From: Blastomussa wellsi
Lineage: Eukaryota > Cnidaria > Anthozoa > Scleractinia > Plerogyridae
Assembly: GCA_947652115.1 (NCBI GenBank)
Contig: OX393561.1
Coordinates: 42,152,426-42,216,425 of the forward strand
DNA: 64,000 nucleotides
Direction of reading: 5' to 3'
Both the position numbers and the translations under genes were made by a program. Positions 20,501 through 29,944 of this stretch are shown in pieces; position 1 is the first letter of the stretch; the number at the start of each line of letters is the position of its first letter. The notes under the pieces were generated by a model. It was not told where the DNA came from. It saw nothing but the letters and a program-made list of their open reading frames with translations, and made no database searches.

Positions 20501-23410
20501 CCACCATGAGGAAAAAGATGGCAACTGGTACATTTACCTATAATGCTTTGCGCGGGAAAACCCTAAAAACACAAAGAAAAGTTGTTAGTCGTTCAAACTC
20601 GGCAAGAGCAATGTTGTTAGTAGCAGCAACGACTTCCGTTAAACCATACCTTGCTATATGCCCAGTGGGATTTGTTTGGTTCGCAAGGTAGTGTGATAAA
20701 ATGTACAGCCGCCATCTTTTTTCTTGGTTTAACTGAGCATGCGTATAGTACGCGAAACCGCGGAAAAACGCACCACGCACGCGATTGACGTCACGATTTC
20801 TCGAAGTTTTCTCGTGGTGGGCAGCGTCAGTAAGGGAGACTATATATCGATGGCACAATTTTAGTCCAAACGTGCGAACTTACGAGCTTATAGCAAAAAA
20901 TGAAAGTGGAAATTGAGGGGTAAATCTACAATCTACGTCTCGGATAAATTTCAACCTTAAATATTCAGTGATTTTCTTAAAAATTGCCAAAATGTTCACA
21001 ATCTCTCGTTTTTCCACAGTGTCGAGTACGCTAGTTACCAAGCTCTCGCTAGTTTAAAAACGGGGCAAACACGGAGCAAGTTGTCGGCAACAGTCAGCAA
21101 CTAAATGTCTAGCCTGTGGAGGCCATAAGTCTGTTTGTCGAAGATTCCAATTATTTTAGTCAATAGAAACAAGAAAAAGAGATATATCGAAATTGCTACT
21201 TAGTTGTATTAAAAGTGGGATAGCAATGATCTTTCTCACCCCTTAAATTTCTTTACACTTGTTAGAGAAACTTTAGGTTAGACAAAAAAACCTTACTGCA
21301 TTTAAGATGATGTAGTATAAAATTATATCGGTTTTTATTGAAACCTTTCAAGTAATGCTTTGTAAATCACTTCTTAAATTTGCTTCACTCTTTTCTTTTG
21401 TTTTTCAACATTTGCCTTTGCAGTTGGTGGTTCACATCAGCACTGAATGTCCCTTGCGTGAAGTTCCCTGTAAGTTTGTTGAAGCGGGATGTACTTATAA
21501 GGTACGGAGTTACTATTCTTTGCTGTGTTATGCTAAACACGGGAAACGTAAAACAAAACGGTGGTAGAATGATGAACCAAGAGTTAGACTGCCAGACAGT
21601 TGTGTTTCCTCCTAACGCAGGCGCCCTTTGGCTCATCACGCAAAATTAGGCTAACAGTTGTGCTGATCGCTTGAACAATTTGTTCCGGTATGGCTGGACT
21701 GGCTGACAGACTAACACAGGGAAGGACTGACTGTCTGGCTGAATGACTCAGTGACTGACTGGCTGAGTGACAAACTGTCTACCTGTTTGTCCGAGCGACC
21801 GACCAACTGGCTGGCTGAGTTGCTAACTGCAGGCCAACTAGCTAATTGACAGACTGACTGAATGAATCATGACTGACTGACTGAATGAATCATGACTGAC
21901 TGGCTTACTAGCTAGTTACTGACTGAATGACAAACTGTTTGACTGCCTGATTGATTGATTGATTGATTGATTGACTAACTGTCTGCCTGTCTGTCTGTTT
22001 GACATTTAACCTAAAAGGAAAGAGTAGATTTGATATAATGTGAATAAGGACAACAAACAACTGTATCTTTTAAAATTCTGTTTTAGGCAGAAAGATATAA
22101 AATGAAAGATCATCTAACTAGCAGTACGGAGTCCCATCTAAACGCGTTGTGTGATTTAGTACACGCTCAAAAGAAGCAACTTGAAAATCAGCGGGAAAGA
22201 ATTCAGCTGCAAAAGGAACACATTCAACTTCAAAAAGAAACACTGTTACTACAAAAACAAGAGCTTATAGAAGTACGAAGCCGCACAGCAAACGGCGAGT
22301 TTATATGGAGAATCCCAGACTTCACTCGCAAGTTAATGGACGCCAAATCAGGGCGTGCGCCCGAGCCGATGATAAGCGAGCCTTTCTACACCCAGCCCCA
22401 CGGGTATAAAATGTGTGCGGGGCTGTGGCTCAATGGAGTTGGTACAGGGAGGGGTAGATACATATCTGTTGGACTTCAGGTTAGTTTAAATAGAAAAACA
22501 TTGGTGTGCACATACGTAAAGTCCTTCGCGTTTAGCTTTTAGCAGCATTTTCCTGTCGATACTTTCAGAGGATGCGAGAGGAGCGGTGACCTGATGGGGG
22601 AGTGAGCTGGACTTCAGATCGAACGATCAGGGCTCGAGCTCTGGCTGAGTCTTGGACTGGAAACCGTTACTCTCATAATGTCTATCTTCACCTAGGATTA
22701 TAAACCCTGCGATGGAATGGGCGTATCCGGGATTTTTAAAAGGGGGGGGGGGGGGAGGGTGCCACACCCATTGTGCTCACCAGTTTGTCATGTCAACCTC
22801 CACACTGTGTTTCACTTGTTGACTTAAAAAATATCTCAAAAGGGGGGTCACGGGCACCCCAGGACCCCCCTTGGCTACACCCTTGGATGGACTGACTCAT
22901 CCAGAGGGGAGTACAAATATTCCTAGTCGCTTCATTCTACGGAAACTAGGAGAAACTCCGGCCTGATGAGAAATTAAGCTAGATCACGTGCAAACTTTGA
23001 TTACCCTTACTTTCGGACCGGAGGAGGAAAGTGAGAATTGAATTTCGATTTTTTTGCCGGCATTAAAAAGATTTCAATCATCGTAGCTTTCAAATCTCTG
23101 ACTTCAATGTTTGCCTATTTAGGTTCAAGTCGGTGAATATGACTCTATTCACAAATGGCCAATATACCCAAGATATACATTCACTTTGCTCGATCAGCGA
23201 GATGAAATCAAGGACAGAAAAGACATCTCGGCACACTTCGAGCCTCAGTGCATTTCACGACCGTGCGCCGACAGACAGCTCGGGAAAGGAGCACGAAGAT
23301 TTGTTCTTCAAGAGGACATCTGTGCTAGTACCTACTGCAAGGATAACATAGTTTTTCTGAAGTTCAACGTGGCTCTGAAACAGCCGCCTTCCGGTTTCTT
23401 CAGAGTGTGA
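15892..23410 (+). CDS. TRAF4-like RING-MATH adaptor (8 exons, 431 aa)
   Basis: Exons: 15892-16034, 16395-16446, 17848-17952, 18260-18418, 18765-18842, 21424-21501, 22087-22479 and 23123-23410. Every join keeps phase, total 1296 nt. A RING finger spans residues 18-57 (C18xxC21, C34xH36, C39xxC42, C54xxD57; Asp as last ligand is usual in TRAFs). TRAF-type zinc fingers follow (about 70-205), then a short coiled coil rich in Gln/Glu/Lys (about 218-270), and a MATH/TRAF-C domain (275-425) with GEFIWRIPDF, GEYDSIHKWP and TFTLLDQ. The start MPGYEVKF and the helix before the coiled coil resemble TRAF4. TRAFs join TNF/Toll-family receptors to ubiquitin signalling in the cytosol. The zinc-finger block is shorter than in vertebrate TRAF4. 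Confidence 0.93.
17527..17562 (+). repeat. (GATT)n microsatellite
   Basis: About nine GATT/TGAT units in TRAF intron 2; similar but broken runs lie at 16655-16705 and 21945-21975. Confidence 0.85.
17989..18160. mobile_element. MITE family GGGCGTAG, copy in TRAF intron 3
   Basis: Starts gggcgtaggggg 36 bp after exon 3 and ends cccacgcgta. The inner part (ccagtgcactcaccaaattg, tgtcgacatccacaatgtg) matches copies at 22719 and 27873. The poly-G run near the left end is a family feature. Confidence 0.6.
19018..19056 (+). repeat. (CTCA)n microsatellite
   Basis: Nine or more perfect CTCA units in TRAF intron 5. Confidence 0.9.
19386..19812. mobile_element. Complete copy of a GGGGTAC..GTGCCGCTGGA inverted-repeat element
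   Basis: Left end cgcgggggtactcccttata..ggtgccgctggatagggtat; right end ctccagcggcagccctatac, inverted. Inside lies a 34-bp tandem repeat and the stretch ctagatattagcgctatagt, which returns in reverse at 63950-63990. It is non-coding and probably a non-autonomous DNA transposon common in this genome (fragments near 30570, 31270, 55300 and 63843). Confidence 0.6.
19479..19620 (+). repeat. 34-bp tandem repeat, about 4 copies
   Basis: cagggtatataatgtcaagc plus gggtctgtcctaaa repeats at 19479, 19513, 19547 and 19581, with a partial fifth at 19615. Copies are almost identical. It lies inside the inverted-repeat element of TRAF intron 5. Confidence 0.9.
20278..21122. mobile_element. Non-autonomous DNA transposon with CCTCCACAG ends (845 bp)
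   Basis: Left cctccacagactcggtagac followed by atttagttg; right caactaaatgtctagcctgtggagg. The ends are inverted over about 28 bp with one short gap. The body has several acaacta/tagttg subterminal repeats and no long coding frame. Inserted in TRAF intron 5. Confidence 0.65.
21690..21995 (+). repeat. Degenerate GACTGACTG / TGGCTGA simple repeat
   Basis: Three hundred bases of broken tetranucleotide repeat (GACT, GGCT, GATT units) in TRAF intron 6. It is low-complexity; the chance frames in it are not genes. Confidence 0.7.
22566..22980 (+). mobile_element. tRNA-derived SINE, copy 2, split by a MITE
   Basis: The head (gcggtgacctgatggggga, B-box-like gctcgagctctgg) and the tail (gagtacaaatattcctagtcgcttcat..actccggcctgatgag) match copy 3. 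The middle is interrupted at the gcgatgg site by a GGGCGTA-type MITE (22719-22886). Confidence 0.6.
22719..22886. mobile_element. MITE family GGGCGTAG, nested in a SINE
   Basis: Starts gggcgtatccgggat, followed by a long G run, and ends ggctacacccttgg. The centre (ccattgtgctcaccagtttg, tgtcaacctccacactgtg) matches the copies at 17989 and 27873. It split a pre-existing SINE, so it is the younger of the two. Confidence 0.65.
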
Positions 23411-23756
23411 AGTCTCTGGGTCGCACTGACGCTTAAGAGTTGCAAAAAAATCATTGGGGTGTGGGTACTAGAAAGTAAACGTTCTGCGATGTTTCAAATC
23501 GATTGTCTCTGGGCAACTTTGGGTCAAGTAGCATCTCGTTGAAGCGGCAATACCATTGGGCGTAGAAACAATAGAGAACAATCCTGAACAAATCCTCTAG
23601 CCCTGAGAACAATGAAGCCAATTGTCAAGGTGCTGGACTACCCTAAACTTTGAGTAAATCTTTCTAGAAATGTTATCAGATCCTGTTTTCTGATGCAGTT
23701 TGTAATGTTATATTTAATATATACTTGCAATTATTATATAGCAGCTACATGCACAT

Positions 23757-23762
23757 AATAAA
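23757..23762 (+). terminator. Polyadenylation signal AATAAA, TRAF gene
   Basis: First AATAAA after the TRAF stop, about 350 bp downstream. Plausible 3' end of the transcript. Confidence 0.45.
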
Positions 23763-24197
23763 TCTGACTTATCAACTGAGAACGTTACTAAAATTTTAAG
23801 ATACGTATGTTAAAAGTGTTCGTATTCAACTTTGAATGTCGACCAATGATTGAGAATTTTTTTGGTTCTACTATTTTGTCAACTACTGAATAAGATAGAT
23901 CAAGATAGGATCACCGTGGTGTCGATCCGTATCACAACTTTACTGTTAATGCCAAGAGGAAATGAGAGGACAAACAAGGACACTGAGGACATTGGCTGGT
24001 ATATGTCAATTCTACAAAAAATTTGTTTTCCTTCCAAGCATGAGATTGAGATTGGTATTATTTTACAGACGAGGCTGCCGTTTCAAAAGCCAGACTAAAG
24101 AGAAACTTAAGTGGAATTGAAATATCCCTAAGCCTGGACGCGAAGTGTCGTTCGAGCTCTCTATCCCATCGTTTTCTCTTTTTGTGTTTTCAGTAGT

Positions 24198-26157
24198 CTA
24201 TTTAACGTAGATATAGGCAACCAGAATGCCTCCAAGCATGGCTAAGAATGTCAGTAACACGATTATTGCTTTCTCCAAGTCGGGCGTACCAGTCAGTAGG
24301 ACCCCTGCTTTCAGATCATTTTCCACCGTTGCCTTGAGGGACTCCAGGCGGGTGCTTACTTGACGGAACTGTCCGCGCCTTTTGCTGACTTCACCCCAAG
24401 CGCCTTTGTAGTCACAGAGTTTTTTCCAAAGCACGATGCAGCCTACTACACCGCCCCCTCCAGCGCAACCCAAGACGCCCCCTCTCAGATTGGCTCCAGG
24501 CTGGAAGGCCTTTACGGCGCCAAAACCGAGACCTGTGAATTAATGAAGCGCTGTGTATTTGCAAATAGAAAGATCCTTAATATTCTATTAAGTTTTAAAG
24601 GAGCTACGTCATCATTCGTGCACTTTGAAAAATTTAGCCTAAATTTTTCAAAATCATCATTTCCAATCTGTTTCAATCTTCTTCCTCCTGAGCCATCCTT
24701 GTTCCTTTTTGGTTAGTATCGCCCCTTTGAAGTTTTTCTTTCTCAGCAAACTATTATTTTTGGGTTCCCTAAATTTTAAGGGTTATTTAGGTTGTCGAAG
24801 AAATAACTCAAAATATCGTGACGTAGATCCTTTAAAGAAGGAACAAAAGAAATAATTTAATTATTATTGGAACACCAACATGCAGCGAATTGACCCACAC
24901 CCAACACAATAAACCTTTGTTAATCGGCGGAAAAACGGCTCTCATGTGTACCCTCATTAATGTGACTATCCAAAAGCGTCCATCCCCCGAACATCTCCTG
25001 GGCAATGTTTACGACATTCCCGTCAATCCAGGATTTCATCGCTGTTTTTGTAAAAACACTTAGGCGAGAAAATGTCTGAATAGACTGTTAATGGTTTTTA
25101 AAAAGATATTACAAAAATCCTTTCGCAGGTAACGTATTAGCTGAGCTAGAAAGAGCGTTTTCAAGCTACAATAAACAAAAGTACATATTGGCATATTCTT
25201 CGTTTTGTTGTAACTTATCTTTTTGTCCAAAAAAGGGTGGGCATTGTGTATTTGGTCGTGCAAACTTCCAACATAGCTAGGAATTTGACCAAACTGTTCA
25301 AAAAAGTCAAATACTCGATGGTTTGCACGGGGTGGGGGCGCTTTTGGAACTGACTGATACATAAAACGACCGCGCGTTTCAAGAAAATTAAAGATGTAAC
25401 CGATGACAAGCTAATAGATTTCAAGGGATTAATCCATGTTAACGCTAGGAAAACGGCCCACACAGAATACACAGCGGTTCACCTTCGTAAAGTCTAATAT
25501 GTTAAATCCAAACTATTCAAAATAATCTCACCCAAAGTGATGACTGAAAGAAAAGCCAATCCCAAGCCATGTTTAACCGCCTCTTTTATGGTCTTTGTGT
25601 GCAGCAGCTCTATGATTTCGTGCGCTCTGTTAAAGCTTTGCTTGCAATCTCTGATGTCAAACGAAGCCTTGAGACCGCTTGCCTCGAAATGGCGAACAGT
25701 AAATGGGCTCCACCATTGACACGTGCAAGCTTTCACACCTGTGAAATATAATGGATTGGTTTTCTTCCTGCGCAAAGTGTATGTGCAAATGAAGGCAATC
25801 ACAAGGCCTACAAATTGTGAAATTACTTATAAAATCAACCAATCAGAATCTGTACGAGAAAAGAATTAGTATCAAGCGCAGGAACCGATCAAGTTGGTAA
25901 CTGCGTCATCGCGGGAAAATGTAAATGTTACGTTTTCCTTTGGCTGTGATTGGTTAGAAAGCAATTTTCTCGTATGCTGGCTATCAAGTGGGCGAGTGGC
26001 CGGCTTCAAGATTTTACAAAAATCGTCCTTTCTCCCGGACTCTAATTATTGGGTTTCTCACCTGCTCCATCAGCCAATAGCAAGTAGACTGCACGTTTGT
26101 CAATTTCTGTGAAGCAGCTGCTAAAAGGCGTTGAAGCTCTTCGTAGTTATGCGCCAT
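24198..26157 (-). CDS. Unrecognised 193-aa membrane protein (3 exons)
   Basis: Predicted exons: 26062-26157 (start 26155-26157), 25532-25682 and 24198-24532 with the stop. Phases agree (0, then 1/2), total 582 nt. The first 60 residues are hydrophilic and helical (MAHNYEELQRLLAAASQKL). Hydrophobic stretches lie at about 70-92, rich in Gly and Leu, and 100-118 (GGVLGCAGGGGVVGCIVLW), and the protein ends with a clear membrane segment (about 171-192) and a Lys. A charged helix (about 122-168) lies between the last two. It looks like a small multi-pass or tail-anchored organelle or plasma-membrane protein. I do not recognise the family. The weakest point is the acceptor of exon 2 (ttcgccatttcgag). 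Confidence 0.5.
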
Positions 26158-26406
26158 GTTTTGAGGCATACTGCCCGTCAAACAAACCCCACACGTTCTG
26201 AGTAACCCGTTTAACAGCATTAAAAGCCGTCTCTGATGACATGATTTGTACAACCAGCCATCCAGTTGATAAAATGGAATGAAGCATTGAGTTCAATTTT
26301 TTTCCCTTGTTGTTCCATTTGCTATAAGGTGGAGATGGCGGTTTGTACGAACTTGGACACTTTATGGATAAAAGTGTCCTCATTTTCACTGCTCAATCGT
26401 GGAATG

Positions 26407-26665
26407 TCCAGTTTCGAGTTAACCAAGACCGCTGAATAAAACGACTAAAGACGCGTCTATACAGGGTTAGTCTCGACCTGAAGTAAAATATTCGCGAATA
26501 CCAGTGAGAACAGGAAATATTAAAAACTTTGTGCATTGTTTCATCTTACGCTTCAGTGCTTTTCTGCTGGTATTTGTGAATATTTTTCATCGGATTGAGG
26601 CTAACCCTGTACAACTGAGTATTTAGTCTTTTTGTTCAGCGGTCTTGGCTAACTCAAAACTGGAC
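26407..26665. mobile_element. MITE with TCCAGTTTTGAGTTA ends
   Basis: Left tccagtttcgagttaaccaa then gaccgctgaa; right ttcagcggtcttggctaact then caaaactgga. Inverted over about 35 bp, continued by inverted agggttag/ctaaccct and gaatattcgc/gtgaatattt. Lies 250 bp upstream of the 193-aa gene. Confidence 0.65.
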
Positions 26666-27525
26666 TATTATAAACGACAACAGTTCCCTCGTGGCTGTTA
26701 AAACCCTCTTTGTGATGTCAATGTAACCCATATTTCACTGAAGCACGCTTTAAGATGAAGCAAAAAGGGTAGCTGAGCATTGTATAACCTAAGGTAATTC
26801 TTGGCCACCGACGGATTAATCCAAGACTTCTGACGCAGCTGATCGGATAATAACCAGTTATGGGTAGGAAATGTAGGGTTGGCAAGAAATGGGGGGTGGA
26901 GGGGGAAATCATTTCTGGACTAGTTTTTGAAAGGGGAAATACATTTCTAAAAAAGAGTTGTTCAACCAGGGAGATCGATCGATCGATGGATGGATGGGTC
27001 GACTGACTGACCAACCAAGCAACCAACCAACCATCCAACCAATGTGAAATAGCCACCCTATTTATGATTAAGGGTCACCTTGCATAACGGGAGTATTTTT
27101 GTGGAGTGTTACAGCTGCCAGATTGCCAGGAAAATGTCGTCAAAAGGGTTTGCCTGATAAAAGAAAGATCGTTTTGGCAGATAATTGTCTTCCAGGGGAG
27201 AGCCGACAAGTACAGAAATTTGACATTGTTCGTTCGGTGTTTTCCTTTAGTTTGTCCCGAATGTTCGCCGATCTTTGTTCCCGATTTTAATATTCCCTTT
27301 GCCAAAAACTGAATGTCCAAGGCTTACGATCTTCCCAAACTATCTTCATTAATTTCATCGCAAGATCATTCAATCTTTTCGGACACATTCCTTAGTTTTT
27401 TTACTCGGTACTTACCTATTTAGGTGAGCTGGGATTAAACATGTATTTTCCAAATGAGTTCTAGAAGGTATTCTTTGAAAATTTCTTTTTCGAAGAAGTC
27501 GCTTTCGATTGTTTTACGGCGATTC

Positions 27526-27613
27526 CTTCTCGTCCCCAGAGCTCTCGTTCTTTTGGTCACGTGGTTGCCAAACGAACGGACAAACCAAACGAGTAGCTCT
27601 GGGGACGAGAATG
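27526..27613. mobile_element. Short foldback MITE, CTCGTCCCCAGAGCT ends
   Basis: ctcgtccccagagctctcgt and agctctggggacgag are inverted at the ends of an 88-bp element. Related ends occur near 1195-1285. Confidence 0.5.
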
Positions 27614-27701
27614 ATGGCGAACTGAGGCGAGATTCACTTTAGAAAGAGCCTCATTTCCATTAAAATAAGCTCATATAAAACGTAAATGAATAGAATTTAC
27701 A

Positions 27702-27833
27702 ATGGCTGTGGTCAAACATACACCGCTATCTTACAGAACAATCTGGCAAGGTTACAAGTATGAAGGAGATGAAGATCCAGATTATTATGCGGACGGGCAA
27801 ACAAAGGAGGACTTCATTGAGAAACTACATGAG
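27702..27833 (+). CDS. Candidate first coding exon, unrecognised gene
   Basis: ATG in a fair context (acaATGG) opens 44 codons of balanced composition (start MAVVKHTPLSYRTIWQGYKY, then acidic and Tyr-rich) up to a GAG|GTAACT donor in phase 0. No convincing partner exon was found. A possible phase-0 continuation at 29184 gives a hydrophobic stretch but then stops. It is flanked by repeats. It could be a real exon of a gene whose remainder I could not follow, or chance. Confidence 0.25.
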
Positions 27834-27872
27834 GTAACTGAGCAGATATAGGAATTATAACTGAGGCTACAA

Positions 27873-28181
27873 GGGCGTAGACAGGGGGGTCCTGGGTTGC
27901 CCGTGACCCCCTCCCCCCTTTGTGAGACATTTTTTAAGTAAACAAGTGAAACGCAGTGTGAATATCGACATATTATTCATATTTATATACTGTTGTAAAT
28001 CGTACTTGTAAGTGCAATTGCAACTCGCGGCTTTTGTGAAAAACAAAAGAGCAGTTGTAATTATTGTAATTTTTGAGCAAAGTCTGCGTGACTAAATAAA
28101 GTTTTATATCTATGACGATCTGGTGAGTACCCTGGGCGTGACTCCTCCCTCCCCCCGCTTTGAAAGATCCTGGCTACGCCC
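27873..28181. mobile_element. MITE family GGGCGTAG with nested 140-bp insertion
   Basis: Ends gggcgtagacaggggggtcc and cctggctacgccc are inverted. Compared with the copy at 17989 (reverse), the inner sequence is broken after gtgtgaatatcgacat and resumes at gacgatctggtgagtaccct. The extra DNA (about 27973-28112) ends in taaataaagttttatat, like a retroelement tail. Confidence 0.6.
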
Positions 28182-28204
28182 ATGGGATATGAATGCATAG
28201 GTAG

Positions 28205-28640
28205 GGGAGCTTGTGGATGGCTTTGAGAGAGTTATGGGAAGACACAGAGTGGGTTCAGTAAATGAAAATGGAGAAAGGCTGAAAGAATTCTGTGATTTTA
28301 ATGAGATGGTAATCACTAGGACAATATTTCCGCACAAGGAAATGCATAAGATGCCATGCCGTGGGTGTCACATTATCGGAAAAACGAAAAATCAAATTGA
28401 AAACATACAGCTAGTTAGCCAGAGTCATGACATCAGCGGATGTTGCCAGTGACCAATTTCTTGTAAGATTATCAAATGGCAACTCAAAAGAGCACCAGTG
28501 AGTAGGAACATTAGGAAGAAGTTTGACACTCAAAAACTGTATGTAGAGGGCTCAGCATACAGCTAAAGAACAGACTCCAGACATCATTTGATATCCAAAA
28601 CTGAACAAGGCGCTGTCTAACTATCCTAAAGAAAGATTAT
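28205..28640 (+). pseudogene. Dead LINE endonuclease fragment (RTE/craniofacial-development-2-like)
   Basis: A short frame with VNENGERLKEFCDFNEMVIT, FPHKEMHK and KNQIENI resembles the end of the APE-type endonuclease domain of non-LTR elements usually annotated as craniofacial development protein 2-like. After a frame break the typical ADVASDQFLV and RKKFDTQKL parts follow in other frames. Both ends are lost. It is a fossil, not a gene. Confidence 0.6.
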
Positions 28641-28966
28641 ATAGCCTGATGTATATCTCTTAACTGATTATATTACTATTACTATTGAAAATTTCCATGG
28701 CAACGACTTATGCTGAAAGTCATATCCTATCCAGTTGTCACCTGTCAGGAGTGAAAGCTTAATAAGACGCAAATACTTTTTTCTCGAGTCGTTTCGTTTA
28801 AATTCTTTGTTTGATGTGATATTTGATTTTCACTTTAACATTTGAATGCCATTTATCGTAATTAGCACTCGGGGAAAAGAATATTTTCGTCTGATCATGC
28901 AAGTTTTAGAGAAAAGTTAGATCATAACGAGCCAGAGGTTCTTAGCAACCGAAAACAGACCTCGGA

Positions 28967-29009
28967 TCCCGCTGAGATAGAGGAGTTTTACTCCTCTATC
29001 TCAGCGGGA
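28967..29009. repeat. Perfect hairpin, 19-bp stem and 5-base loop
   Basis: tcccgctgagatagaggag and ctcctctatctcagcggga are exact reverse complements around ttttа-type loop bases (28986-28990). Too short for a typical MITE. Confidence 0.8.
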
Positions 29010-29860
29010 AGCACAGCAGCTTACAGCATTCCATTGTAACACTATCCCAGCCTGTGGTCATTTCTGTTCCACTGTATGTGTCAGCTTTATCGCAAATGTG
29101 TCATAATCCTGAGGCGTGAAAGTTCATTTTGCGTGTGCCTCTAATTACAAATTCTATTTTTGTCTTCAAAGTGCTAAGAGAACCTCAAGACATTTTGCTG
29201 CGGCCTAGTAATTCTCTGGATGTGGAAATTACTATTAATGGTAATTCCTTTGTAGTTTTGGCGTACGAGAGATATATTCTGGAGTCGTTTCTGAGTAGTT
29301 TGTCGTAACGGAGACTGGTTCTTTTAGTCTTTATGAAGACTGGGATATCACATACTTAATTTGCCGCTATATTTTCGACTTTCAGTATAGGACGCAGCTG
29401 CGAAGTATTATCATTCCCAAGACGTAAATACCGTAAAAAAATTACAGTCGAAAGGTGGATGGATGGATTTGTATGTTCTATGTGTGTTGTTCTAAGGGTG
29501 TGTATTTCTTTGGAGAATAAAGCTGAACACAATATTACTGTTTCTATTACAGTAACTGTATTATCTGGCACTTTGGAGAATGAAGCTCGATCGCTATATC
29601 AAAAATAATCGCAGAACGATAACAAAAACCAAAATTCGTCTGACTTCAGGATTTGTTAACTTTTTGCTTGCAAGAACAATTAAAGATGGAATTGCTACAT
29701 AGGAGTTTAGCCGTTTTAATTTTTTTGAAACGAAAATATGAATTCGTAAAAAAGTGATAAAAACAGTACGGGATAATGATACGCTGAACTTCGTAAGACG
29801 AATAGATTTAAAACTTTTTTCATTCAAAAGAAATTCACTAAAGTGTCGTTATGCGTGATC

Positions 29861-29944
29861 ATGGACTTTTCTGGTCTGCCACGCGCCATGCGAGAACTTG
29901 CAAGTGTCCTCTCCTTTGTAGTGTGCGTATGTGTGGTGCATGGG
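29861..29944 (+). CDS. Possible signal-peptide exon
   Basis: ATG opens 28 codons with a hydrophobic core (ASVLSFVVCVCVV) and ends phase 0 at GGG|GTATGA. This is what a first exon of a secreted protein looks like, but no second exon was found. Could be chance. Confidence 0.2.

Noticed and set aside
22961..22980. Hammerhead ribozyme core (ctgatgag)
   Set aside because: The motif is part of the SINE tail and lacks the matching GAAA and helix arms.
27702..27833. PIGC-like first exon
   Set aside because: Only a loose likeness around the acidic Tyr-rich stretch; the PDNYxD core is absent, so no name was given.
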